Assembly: GCF_019801145.1 (NCBI RefSeq)
Contig: NZ_JAHVJQ010000009.1
Coordinates: 124,001 to 188,000 of the forward strand
Length of the DNA: 64,000 nucleotides
Direction: 5' to 3'
Source of the DNA: Leisingera aquaemixtae
GTDB taxonomy: Bacteria > Pseudomonadota > Alphaproteobacteria > Rhodobacterales > Rhodobacteraceae
The position numbers were made by a program, and so were the translations under genes. Positions 54,562 to 62,754 of the stretch are shown here, in pieces. Within the stretch, counting starts at the first letter, position 1, and each line of letters starts with the position of its first letter. The notes beneath the pieces were generated by a model. It searched no databases and was not told the DNA's origin. It saw only the letters and a list, made by a program, of their open reading frames with translations.

Positions 54562-56760
54562 TTACGAAAATTTCTTCTGCGATTTCCCCCGGTACGCCCG
54601 CGTCCCCGCTTTCCCCGCCGTTGACCGCCCACGCGATTTGACGGCGGCTTCGGACGCGGCCTCTACCGCCGATTGCCTTGCCAGCGGGTCGTCGGAGATA
54701 GCGAGGTCGACCGCCTCCAGCCGTTTGATCTCGTCGCGGAGCCGTGCGGCTTCTTCGAACTCCAGGTTCTCCGCCGCCTTGCGCATCTCGTCGCGCAGGC
54801 CGTTCAGATGCGCCTCCAGGTTGGCGCCGTGCATCGGCTTGCCGATCTGGGCGGTGACGCGGTTCATGTCCACATCGCCCTCGTAAAGGCCGGCCAGAAC
54901 ATCCTCGACGTTTTTCTTGACCGTCTCGGGCGTGATGCCGTGTTCGAGGTTGTAGGCGATCTGCTTTTCGCGGCGGCGGTTGGTCTCACCCAGGGCGCGC
55001 TCCATCGAGCCGGTGATCTTGTCGGCATACATGATGACGCGGCCGTCGGCGTTGCGGGCGGCGCGGCCGATGGTCTGGATCAGCGAGGTCTCGGAGCGCA
55101 GGAAGCCCTCCTTGTCGGCGTCCAGAATGGCGACAAGGCCGCATTCGGGGATGTCGAGCCCCTCTCGCAGGAGGTTGATGCCGATCAGCACGTCGAAGGC
55201 GCCGAGGCGCAGGTCGCGCAGGATCTCGATCCGCTCCAGCGTGTCGATGTCGGAGTGCATGTAGCGGACTTTGATGCCCTGTTCGTGCAGGTATTCGGTG
55301 AGGTCCTCGGCCATGCGTTTGGTGAGGGTGGTCACAAGGGTGCGGAAACCGTTGGCGGTGACCTTGCGCACCTCATCCAGCAGGTCGTCGACCTGCATCG
55401 AGACGGGGCGGATTTCAACCTCCGGGTCCAGGAGGCCGGTGGGGCGGATCACCTGTTCGGTGAAAACGCCGCCCGCCTGTTCCAGCTCCCACGCGGCCGG
55501 GGTGGCGGAGACGAAGACCGACTGCGGGCGCATGGCGTCCCATTCCTCGAACTTGAGGGGCCGGTTGTCCATGCACGACGGTAGGCGGAAGCCGTGTTCG
55601 GCCAGGGTGAACTTGCGCCGGTGGTCGCCGCGGTACATGCCGCCGATCTGCGGGACGGAGACGTGGCTTTCGTCGGCGAACACGATGGCGTTGTCGGGGA
55701 TGAATTCAAAGAGGGTCGGGGGCGGCTCGCCCGGGGCGCGGCCGGTCAGGTAGCGGGAGTAGTTTTCGATGCCGTTGCAGTGGCCGGTCGCCTCCAGCAT
55801 TTCGAGGTCGAAGTTGGTGCGCTGCTCCAGCCGCTGCGCCTCCAGCAGTTTGCCGTCGCCGACCAGCTGGTCGAGGCGCTGTTTCAGCTCCGTCTTGATG
55901 GAGACCACGGCCTGGTTGAGGGTCGGTTTCGGCGTCACGTAGTGGGAGTTCGCATAGACGCGGATCTGGTCGAAGGTGCCGGTCTTTTCACCGGTCAGCG
56001 GGTCGAATTCTGTGATCTGCTCCAGCTCCTCGCCGAAGAAGGAGAGTTTCCAGGCGCGGTCTTCGAGGTGGGCGGGAAAGATTTCCAGCGTGTCGCCGCG
56101 GACCCGGAAGGAGCCGCGCTGGAAGGCCTGGTCGTTGCGCTTGTACTGCTGGGCGACCAGATCGGCCATGATCTGGCGCTGGTCGTACATTTCGCCCGCT
56201 TTCAGGTCCTGGGTCATGGCGGAGTAGGTCTCGACCGAGCCGATGCCGTAGATGCAGCTGACAGACGCGATGATGATCACGTCGTCGCGTTCGAGCAGGG
56301 CGCGGGTCGCCGAGTGGCGCATCCGGTCGATCTGCTCGTTGATCTGGCTTTCCTTCTCGATATAGGTGTCGGAGCGCGGCACATAGGCCTCCGGCTGGTA
56401 GTAGTCGTAGAAGGAGACGAAGTATTCGACCGAGTTCTCCGGGAAGAAGCCCTTGAATTCGCCGTAGAGCTGGGCCGCCAGCGTCTTGTTGGGGGCGAGG
56501 ATGATCGCCGGGCGCTGGGTTTCCTCGATCACCTTGGCCATAGTGAAAGTCTTGCCGGTGCCGGTGGCGCCCAACAGCACCTGGTTGCGCTCGCCCTCCA
56601 GAACGCCCTCTGACAGTTCCTTGATCGCGGTGGGCTGGTCGCCGGCCGGATCGAAGGTGGTGTTCATGACAAAGCGCTTGCCGCCCTCCAGCTTGGGCCG
56701 CTGCTGCGGCGCGCGCTGGGTCATCATCGGCATGGTCTTGTCGGAATGGGCATAGGGCAT
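54562..56760 (-). CDS. uvrB: Excinuclease ABC subunit B
   Basis: DNA damage verification helicase of nucleotide excision repair. 732 residues with Walker [15 protein letters not shown], the beta-hairpin [13 protein letters not shown], helicase motif DESH ([16 protein letters not shown]), C-terminal helicase motif QTIGRAARN, and a terminal UVR motif ([24 protein letters not shown], interaction with UvrC). Start ATG 56760 (MPYAHSDK); ATG 56730 and 56727 are alternatives. Basic tail rich in Ser/Lys. Confidence 0.97.
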   Translation of the reverse strand: MPYAHSDKTMPMMTQRAPQQRPKLEGGKRFVMNTTFDPAGDQPTAIKELSEGVLEGERNQVLLGATGTGKTFTMAKVIEETQRPAIILAPNKTLAAQLYGEFKGFFPENSVEYFVSFYDYYQPEAYVPRSDTYIEKESQINEQIDRMRHSATRALLERDDVIIIASVSCIYGIGSVETYSAMTQDLKAGEMYDQRQIMADLVAQQYKRNDQAFQRGSFRVRGDTLEIFPAHLEDRAWKLSFFGEELEQITEFDPLTGEKTGTFDQIRVYANSHYVTPKPTLNQAVVSIKTELKQRLDQLVGDGKLLEAQRLEQRTNFDLEMLEATGHCNGIENYSRYLTGRAPGEPPPTLFEFIPDNAIVFADESHVSVPQIGGMYRGDHRRKFTLAEHGFRLPSCMDNRPLKFEEWDAMRPQSVFVSATPAAWELEQAGGVFTEQVIRPTGLLDPEVEIRPVSMQVDDLLDEVRKVTANGFRTLVTTLTKRMAEDLTEYLHEQGIKVRYMHSDIDTLERIEILRDLRLGAFDVLIGINLLREGLDIPECGLVAILDADKEGFLRSETSLIQTIGRAARNADGRVIMYADKITGSMERALGETNRRREKQIAYNLEHGITPETVKKNVEDVLAGLYEGDVDMNRVTAQIGKPMHGANLEAHLNGLRDEMRKAAENLEFEEAARLRDEIKRLEAVDLAISDDPLARQSAVEAASEAAVKSRGRSTAGKAGTRAYRGKSQKKFS

Positions 56761-56847
56761 CAGGCGACTCCGTTGGCGGCTGGGGCCGATTTTGGTCTGT
56801 TTTTGTTCCGGTGCAAGGGGGCGGGGGGTGCAATCCGGGATATGGTG

Positions 56848-57297
56848 TCAGATTTTGTCAGCAGGCGCGGGGCGCAGCAGCTTTGCCAGCAGCTCAGCCA
56901 GCCGCCGCGCCTCGCCCGGGCTGAAATGCGGGGTGACGGCCTGCTGCATGGCCGCTGAATAGACGGCCCAGATGCGGGCGCGCATGGCGGCGCCCTCCGG
57001 CGTGATCACCAGCACCTGGCCGCGGCCGTCATCGTTGCAAGTCCGGCGCGCCAGCAGGCCTGCCTTGGCCAGCCGCTCCGCCAGGCGGGAGACCCCGTAT
57101 TGCGGCAGCAGCAGTTTTTCCTGCAGCTCAAAGGGGCGCAGGCCCGCATCGCCCGCGCATTCCAGCTCCCACAGCGTGTCATACCAGTCGAGCCCCGGCA
57201 GGCCCGCCTGTTTCAGCGCAGTCTCCACCGAAGCCAGGACGGATTTGTGGGCGCGGGCGAGCGGCAGCCAGACGGCGAAAGGGTCGGGTGTCTCCAT
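56848..57297 (-). CDS. MarR-family transcriptional regulator
   Basis: 149 residues: winged helix with LRPFELQEKLLLPQYGVSRLAERLAKAGLLARRTCNDDGRGQVLVITPEGAAM, the wing DDGRGQ of MarR. Single Cys near the DNA-binding wing (RTCNDD). Divergent from a GST gene; two palindromes ATGCA-N2-TGCAT lie in the gap, and likely are its operators. Confidence 0.9.
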   Translation of the reverse strand: METPDPFAVWLPLARAHKSVLASVETALKQAGLPGLDWYDTLWELECAGDAGLRPFELQEKLLLPQYGVSRLAERLAKAGLLARRTCNDDGRGQVLVITPEGAAMRARIWAVYSAAMQQAVTPHFSPGEARRLAELLAKLLRPAPADKI

Positions 57298-57310
57298 GCG
57301 GATTATTTAG

Positions 57311-57367
57311 ATGCAAGTGCATTGACATGCAAGGCCGCACCCCCATTTGATATAGATGCAACTGCAT
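57311..57367. promoter_or_regulatory. Pair of MarR operators
   Basis: ATGCAAGTGCAT at 57311-57322 and ATGCAACTGCAT at 57356-57367: perfect ATGCA/TGCAT arms with a 2-base spacer, centres 45 bases apart. Flanks agree too (AG before each; T-ACATG after), so each lies in a 20-base direct repeat. Confidence 0.8.
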
Positions 57368-57382
57368 TTACATGAGGATCCC

Positions 57383-58069
57383 ATGAGCGACCTGCATCTG
57401 ATCAGCCACCATCTGTGCCCCTATGTGCAGCGGGCGGTGATTGTGCTGAGCGAGAAATCCATTCCGCACCGGCGCACCAATATCGACCTGGCGGACAAGC
57501 CCGGCTGGTTCCGCGCCCTGTCGCCCACCGGCCGGGTGCCGGTGCTGGAGACCGGCGGGCGGGTGCTGTTCGAAAGCCAGGTGATTGCGGAATATCTGGA
57601 TGAGACCACGCCCGGCTCTTTGCATCCAGCCGACGCGCTGGAGCGGGCGCGGCACCGGGCCTGGATTGAATTCGGCTCGGACACGCTGGCGGCCATCGGC
57701 AAGCTCTATAATGCGCCGGATGAGGCGGCGTTTGCCGCGGCTGCGGACACCCTGCGCGGACGGCTGGAACGGATCGCGCCGGAGGTGGCGGGGCCGTTCT
57801 TTTCCGGGGACAGTTTCCACATGGTGGACGGGGTCTGGGGCACCATCTTCCGCTATTTCGACACGTTTGATGCCATCGGGGACTTTGCCTTGATGCCGAC
57901 GCAGGGGTGCATGGCGGATTGGCGGGCGGCGGTTGCGGCCCGTCCGTCGGTCCGGCAGGCGCCGCCGGAGGGCTATCCGGCGCGGCTGATGGCGTTTCTT
58001 TGTGCCCGGCAATCGCATCTGGGGAGGCTGGCGCGGGCGGCCTGTGGCGGGGCTGCAAAAGCCGGATAA
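57383..58069 (+). CDS. Glutathione S-transferase family protein
   Basis: 228 residues: thioredoxin-like N-terminal domain (LISHHLCPYVQRAVIVLSEKSIPH, PTGRVPVLETGGRVLFESQVIAEYLDE with the ES substrate motif) and all-helical C-terminal domain. CPY near residue 12 suggests the Cys/Ser-type omega or beta class. ATG 57383 follows GGATCCC; an upstream ATG is at 57356. Probably repressed by the divergent MarR, as in electrophile-stress operons. Confidence 0.9.
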   Translation: MSDLHLISHHLCPYVQRAVIVLSEKSIPHRRTNIDLADKPGWFRALSPTGRVPVLETGGRVLFESQVIAEYLDETTPGSLHPADALERARHRAWIEFGSDTLAAIGKLYNAPDEAAFAAAADTLRGRLERIAPEVAGPFFSGDSFHMVDGVWGTIFRYFDTFDAIGDFALMPTQGCMADWRAAVAARPSVRQAPPEGYPARLMAFLCARQSHLGRLARAACGGAAKAG

Positions 58070-58150
58070 CCCTGTTCAAAATGCCACCTTGCCGCAGAGC
58101 CGCATCCGGCGCATAAAAGCGCTGGATTGAGACTCAAGGAGAGACAGCCC

Positions 58151-58462
58151 ATGCAAGCGCGGATTTACCGGCCGGCACGCAACGCCATGACCTCTGGCAT
58201 GGCCAAGACGCGGAAATGGGTGCTGGAGTTTGCGCCTGCCTCGGCCCGCGAAGTGGACCCGCTGATGGGCTGGACCTCCTCCACGGACACCCAGGCGCAG
58301 GTCAAGCTGCGGTTCGACAGCAAGGAAGCGGCGGTGGAATATGCCGAGGACCACGGCATCGACGCGGTGGTTGTCGACCCGAAGGTGCGCAAGGCCAACA
58401 TCCGCCCGGGCGGCTACGGCGACAATTTCGCCACCAACCGCCGCGGCCCCTGGACCCACTGA
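58151..58462 (+). CDS. NDUFS4-like accessory subunit of respiratory complex I
   Basis: 103 residues: [67 protein letters not shown] matches the mitochondrial NDUFS4 (18 kDa) family that alphaproteobacteria share. It stabilises the peripheral arm of NADH:quinone oxidoreductase. Ends [13 protein letters not shown]. Encoded away from nuo genes, usual in this class. Confidence 0.92.
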   Translation: MQARIYRPARNAMTSGMAKTRKWVLEFAPASAREVDPLMGWTSSTDTQAQVKLRFDSKEAAVEYAEDHGIDAVVVDPKVRKANIRPGGYGDNFATNRRGPWTH

Positions 58463-58467
58463 GATTG

Positions 58468-58527
58468 TATGTAAATCTTGATCGAGTTCCCACCGTTTCG
58501 GTACGAGTTCTCACCAGGATCTACATA
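58468..58527. repeat. Composite repeat at the island's left edge
   Basis: TATGTAAATC (58468-58477) and GATCTACATA (58518-58527) are imperfect inverted arms. Between them CGAGTTCCCACC (58483-58494) and CGAGTTCTCACC (58504-58515) are direct repeats with period 21. It starts 6 bases after the NDUFS4-like stop. Confidence 0.65.
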
Positions 58528-59245
58528 TAGGGCGCCCGGCGGGCTCCTTTTCTATATCTGGGTTGGAGCATTGTGGCCGAGGCCGAATGCATTGCGGAAA
58601 CAGAGCACAGGCTCTTTCGTTTTGCTGTGCCCGCATATTCGGGGGCCAGGTAGCTTCATGCACGGCGATGGGGGCAGCCGCCGCTTTCTGCAACAGTGAA
58701 AAGATAGAGTTTCACATCAGCCTGCTCCAAGACAGCAGGCAGCCCGAAGCGGTCATAGACTTGGTGTGACGCGGCAAGGATGCTGCCGGTGCAAAATTTT
58801 CGGGCCATCTCACCAAAAGCGGCCACTCACCGAACCCGGCGAGCTAATGCCAATGCTGCGGACCGCTTCAGGGGGCGCGATGCGCAGAAAGCTGCCGCTG
58901 CAAAGTTGCGAACCGTATTTGCACTTCGGAACCTGACCGGCCCATTCCGGACCTTCGCCCTACCTTCAAGTTGCTGCAGGCGCAGCCCGCTTTCCGGTCA
59001 TTCGCCGCGCGAGCAAAATCCGGAGATGATCGAACTCACAGTCTGCCAGACTTAGCTGCCACCCGCTGCCAGCTCACCAAGGACAGCTAGCGCCCAAAGC
59101 AGACATGATATTTCAGCACGTAGGCGGAATGCAGACCTTTGCAAGCTGCGCGACATGGATTGCCGCCCTCGACAAAAGATAGACTGTCACCTTAAGCTAT
59201 CCCCTATCAATTTGATAGAACGCCAACACATTCCCCATGGCCTAA
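58528..59245. other. Non-coding stretch, left part of the low-GC island
   Basis: No credible gene; small open frames here show no conserved pattern. A GCCC-GGC-GGGC hairpin with T-rich tail at 58534-58552 may terminate the NDUFS4-like transcript. The 114-bp repeat copy 1 is at 58939-59052. Confidence 0.5.
58939..59052. repeat. 114-bp direct repeat, copy 1
   Basis: Begins GGCCCATTCCGGACC and ends CAGTCTGCCAGACT. It matches 60669-60782 with four mismatches by my reading. The two copies bracket the metallo-beta-lactamase-fold gene. Confidence 0.8.
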
Positions 59246-60526
59246 ATGAATATGAGACATAAAGTTTCTAGGGGCGCTGAGCCCAAAACGTTTATCGGTC
59301 GCGTTGAAAGCGTTGACCGTCACTCCGAAGGGAAGGCGAGCCGTTTTAGCTTTGTGATTGATGCCGTCGATGAAGGCTATGATCCGGACGGACACACGAG
59401 ACCAGTTTTGGAATGGGATCATGAGAAATTTGCCCTAATCAGGGTCATGACCACTTTCAATAAGTTCGCAGCGATGGCTGGTATTTCTGAAATTGAACCT
59501 GAGAACTTGGTGGGCCAGTGGATAGCTCTTTCTTTGTTTCCCTACGGATCAGTATCTGGACCGCTCGCCCAAGTGTGTACGCTAGGAGAGGTAGGATATG
59601 ACAGTGTAACGAAATACGTTGTTGGAGACATTTCTAATTTCGGAGAGGACCCAGATTTTCCTCGAACGCTCAGCGCCGCGGGGGATCCGCTGAAAAAAAT
59701 TGCTTCTAGATTGGCAAAAGAGGGCCGTATTTCCCCACCGACCATTTCGAGGCATCAATGTATGGAGCTATGGCGTCAGCTTTGGATAGGGAAAGCACAA
59801 CTCAAAGAAATTAGGGTTTCCGACGTTGGTCACGCAAACTTCACTACGATTTTTGATACGAACCATGAACCGGTTCTCCATTTCGATGTGGGATGGCCAG
59901 TAGGTTTCAACAAACGTACTTTGAGCGGGACGCCGCCAGCAATAGTCGCCGCTCCATTTGTGATACTGTCTCATTGGGATTGGGATCACCTTCACGGATA
60001 CCATGTGTGGAAACAGCTGCAGGACAAGATCTGGGTGGCACCCATTCAAGATATGGGTCCTGGAGCATCGAAGGTGGCTCATGAGCTTCAAAAAAAAGGT
60101 AAGCTCGTCAGCCTTCCTTCGTCGAAGAAGCTTGCGAAGTGTAAGTCAATATTCTTAGGGCATTGCAACCCATCACATGCAAAGACTAAAGCAAAACGGC
60201 GAAACAACTCCGGACTGTTTCTGGGCTTGAGGCTTGCAAGTGGCCGGGTCGCACTACTTCCCGGTGATGCCGATTATCGAGGTATTTCTTGGCCTTGTAC
60301 GACAGCGCCAGACCTCCTAGTCGTTTCACACCATGGTGCCGCTGTCAGTGGTGGAGTGCAAAAGCCACAAAATCCGAACTCAACGGCCGTGATTTCGATG
60401 GGAAATGGAAATGTTTATCGACACCCCTGCCTGAAAACGCTCAAAGATCATCAAAGACTAGGTTGGAAACTTGTTTTCACATCGAAATGGAAGGGCGTAC
60501 CCCGAGGGGACCGAGTGCTGAGCTGA
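59246..60526 (+). CDS. Metallo-beta-lactamase-fold protein with novel N-terminal domain
   Basis: 426 residues, no signal peptide. The C-terminal 235 residues form an MBL fold of the ComEC/Rec2-like type: LSHWDWDHLHGYH (H-x-D-x-D-H metal motif, about residue 241), LLPGDADYRG (Asp ligand) and VVSHHGAAVSGG (His ligand). MBL proteins of this type are hydrolases or nucleases. The first 190 residues, with FSFVIDAVDEGYDPDGHTRP and QWIALSLFPYGSVSGP, match nothing I recognise. Low GC, codon use unlike neighbours. It is bracketed by a 114-bp direct repeat; downstream genes are on the same strand. Substrate unknown. Confidence 0.75.
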   Translation: MNMRHKVSRGAEPKTFIGRVESVDRHSEGKASRFSFVIDAVDEGYDPDGHTRPVLEWDHEKFALIRVMTTFNKFAAMAGISEIEPENLVGQWIALSLFPYGSVSGPLAQVCTLGEVGYDSVTKYVVGDISNFGEDPDFPRTLSAAGDPLKKIASRLAKEGRISPPTISRHQCMELWRQLWIGKAQLKEIRVSDVGHANFTTIFDTNHEPVLHFDVGWPVGFNKRTLSGTPPAIVAAPFVILSHWDWDHLHGYHVWKQLQDKIWVAPIQDMGPGASKVAHELQKKGKLVSLPSSKKLAKCKSIFLGHCNPSHAKTKAKRRNNSGLFLGLRLASGRVALLPGDADYRGISWPCTTAPDLLVVSHHGAAVSGGVQKPQNPNSTAVISMGNGNVYRHPCLKTLKDHQRLGWKLVFTSKWKGVPRGDRVLS

Positions 60527-60949
60527 ACCCTCCCATCGAACATTTCCCCAACCATTGTTTTGGTTTAGCTACGCCGTTTCATTTCTCACAATGCGTGCTT
60601 GGGCTCTTTACGGTCATCGGAGGCAGCGCAGCATCCCGCCGATTAGATTCCGGCTAAGCGTTGAGGACGGCCCATTCCGGACCTTCGCCCTACCTTCACG
60701 TTGCTGCAGGCGCAGCCCGCTTTCCGGTCATTCGCTGCGCGAGCAAAATCTGGAGATGATCGAACTCACAGTCTGCCGGACTAAGTGAGCTTTCGCTGCA
60801 GCTGTGCGAATGGCGGCATTGTTATTGCAGGGCAAAGCTGTGATCTGCGCCGACGATGGTATGTTGTGCCGTAGTCTCACAAAACCACTTGGGCCTTGCA
60901 TCGGTGTGTGGGAAAGTCAGGGAGAGAACACTAATCTTGGAATACCTTG
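60527..60949. other. Non-coding gap with repeat copy 2
   Basis: No credible gene. Repeat copy 2 lies at 60669-60782. The segment before the next start carries GGGAGAGA (60920-60926), 24 bases upstream, rather far to be a ribosome site. Confidence 0.5.
60669..60782. repeat. 114-bp direct repeat, copy 2
   Basis: Second copy of 58939-59052, offset by exactly 1730 bases, same orientation, about 96% identical by eye. Confidence 0.8.
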
Positions 60950-61333
60950 ATGCCGAAATACAAAGCACCTAGCCATCCGCATTGCGAAATTGAATGTGAA
61001 GGACCTGGCTACGCAACTTACGTGGAGCCGGACGGTCCATGTTTGACAGGGTGTGGCGAGACCTCAGTTGGTAGGCTCTTTGCTGATCTGGCTGAAAGAA
61101 ATCGTTGGGATGCGAAATTGAAAATTACGATCGGTATGGACGCGCATGCTGTTGAGAAACTAGCATTTTTTGTTGCTGGAGCTCGGGTGTCGGAAGATGT
61201 GCGGGATTTTGCCCGCCTTATTGAACGTCGGATGTCAAACTTCAAGGACTATGACCGATACAAGTTCAATCGAACTTACAAGGCTGCTACGCCAATGAAA
61301 ATTCTCAACGCGGTGTGGAGCTCTCTCAAGTGA
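60950..61333 (+). CDS. Small soluble hypothetical protein coupled to membrane gene
   Basis: 127 residues from ATG 60950 (a TTG is one codon upstream). Cys and His cluster at the N-terminus (HPHCEIECEGPG, GPCLTGCGETS) hint at metal or Fe-S binding. The rest is helical and basic (VRDFARLIERRMSNFKDYDRYKFNRTYKAA). No family recognised. The last codons overlap the next start as GTGA (61330-61333), so the two are translated together. Low GC as the MBL gene. Confidence 0.65.
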   Translation: MPKYKAPSHPHCEIECEGPGYATYVEPDGPCLTGCGETSVGRLFADLAERNRWDAKLKITIGMDAHAVEKLAFFVAGARVSEDVRDFARLIERRMSNFKDYDRYKFNRTYKAATPMKILNAVWSSLK

Positions 61334-62046
61334 CGGACGGCAACGGCCTTCTGAAGTTGTTAGAGGGAAAAGTTGGCTGGGCTTTTCTGACGAAACTCAG
61401 GGACTCCATGGTTTCGAAAGCAATAAGCGCTATCACGATTTCAACTTTCATTTTGAGTAACTCTCCAGCATTTCTTAGCTTCTTCTCCGACGGCTCACCC
61501 AAAATGATGTTAGTTCTATTTGGAGGGCTGGTTTTTCTAGGCGGCTACGTATTTTGCTTCATAAGGGCGCCGTCTGAGTTCAAAAGTGGCCGCGACATCC
61601 CAACTGTCATCGGGCAAATGTTACAGGTGTCGACTTTTCAGTTTTTTCAAAGCCGGGTGCATCTACTAGAAGGATTGGTGGATGAAGTTTCTCAAAACTC
61701 GATCGCTGACTTGCCATTTGGACGTATCATCTACGCCAAAGAACGATTAGCAACGAGTGCAGCTGCGGCTACAGAGCGTAACTGGTTGAACTATGCGGGA
61801 AGTGTATATGATGCCGACTTGAAATTGCGCGAGTTCGTAGATATGAAAGGAAGATTGATCTGCGCAGCACTATTTTCAGCCGGCCTTCTGCTTATCACAC
61901 TCCCGACACTGATTTCTGTGACCCAAGTATTCTATGCAACAATGCAACCTGGATACGGGGAGATCGCGATCGCTCGTTGTGTCACCGATCGATCGCCAGC
62001 CAGAGACACTGAAGTTTCTTGTACGACAACCCTTGGCAGATTCTGA
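61330..62046 (+). CDS. Three-helix membrane protein, possible effector
   Basis: 238 residues starting GTG 61330 in a GTGA overlap with the upstream stop; GTG 61315 is an alternative. Hydrophobic segments at about 31-49, 56-78 and 180-204. Between the second and third is a cytosolic helical region of about 100 residues (TFQFFQSRVHLLEGLVDEVSQ). The C-terminal tail of about 35 residues has two Cys and is polar. Paired helices followed by helical domain recall SLATT-like 2TM effectors of defence systems, but no specific match is claimed. Confidence 0.65.
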   Translation: MTDGNGLLKLLEGKVGWAFLTKLRDSMVSKAISAITISTFILSNSPAFLSFFSDGSPKMMLVLFGGLVFLGGYVFCFIRAPSEFKSGRDIPTVIGQMLQVSTFQFFQSRVHLLEGLVDEVSQNSIADLPFGRIIYAKERLATSAAAATERNWLNYAGSVYDADLKLREFVDMKGRLICAALFSAGLLLITLPTLISVTQVFYATMQPGYGEIAIARCVTDRSPARDTEVSCTTTLGRF

Positions 62047-62183
62047 TCATTCTTCGTCATTTTTCTGGTCCGACATTGGATAGCGGATATTCGTGTAGGG
62101 TGCAGCATCTGGTAAAGTGGGCTCGTTGCTGCCCTTCGCTGACTTCCGCAGCCAGCAGTCCAGAAACCGCCCGGGTGACCGAC

Positions 62184-62429
62184 ATGGACATGAACAAGCC
62201 CCTGAAACGATGGGAACCAGAACCGGACGTGCCGTGCCCCAGCCACTATCCCTGGGAGGCACACCGAACCGCAGATATGGACGAAAGCCTTTCGAACGTG
62301 ATCTGCCCAGGCGCTGGCATGATCATCGCAAACAACCTGCCAAACCGGGTCGCAATGCAAATCGTTGACGCTCACAACGGCATGTTCACCGAACACGGAA
62401 CAGACGAAACCAGTCTGATCCACGACTGA
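62184..62429 (+). CDS. Small hypothetical protein
   Basis: 81 residues from ATG 62184, acidic: RWEPEPDVPCPSHYPWEAHRTADMDESLSNVICPG. No signal peptide and no recognised family. Two Cys-Pro sites. GC content is between island and backbone levels. The opposite strand has a longer frame with no family resemblance. It may be a real small gene or a remnant. Confidence 0.35.
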   Translation: MDMNKPLKRWEPEPDVPCPSHYPWEAHRTADMDESLSNVICPGAGMIIANNLPNRVAMQIVDAHNGMFTEHGTDETSLIHD

Positions 62430-62754
62430 TCCAGAAACCGCCGGGCACGAACGACTGCAATGCGGGACCGAGCGGGCATTCGCTGCGGCTGCAGCATGGG
62501 TTTTCAAGTACATCAGCCTGCGCAGGACACCGACATTGGTGCCACATGCAGCGCACGGCAGGAGGGCGTTTAACGACGAATGCTGCGCCTTTGTTGAAGG
62601 GGCAATGTTCCAAGTCCTTATGCCATTCACTGACGATTGCGATTGAGCTTGTTCGGCCCTGAACGTTCTAAATTGTTGAAATCGTCAGGGAAATTTACTT
62701 TAGGTTGAAACAGTGTAAAATTATGGAAATCCATCCGTCCGATTGGTTTTTCGA
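62430..62754. other. Non-coding gap before the WD40 gene
   Basis: No credible gene. The right part (62640-62754) is AT-rich, e.g. near 62695-62725, and probably includes the promoter of the WD40 gene. No clear ribosome site was found before ATG 62755. Confidence 0.45.

Noticed and set aside
58475-58520. tRNA-like look of GAGTTC repeats
   Set aside because: No cloverleaf, no T-arm GGTTCRANYC, no acceptor stem could be folded.
58780-59055. 91-codon plus-strand frame and its relative at 60555-60788
   Set aside because: They share residues only because both read through the 114-bp direct repeat; upstream parts are unrelated and there are no ribosome sites.
61932-62630. 232-codon minus-strand frame
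   Set aside because: Overlaps the end of the membrane protein gene and shows no recognisable domain; Cys/His/Val-rich composition looks random.
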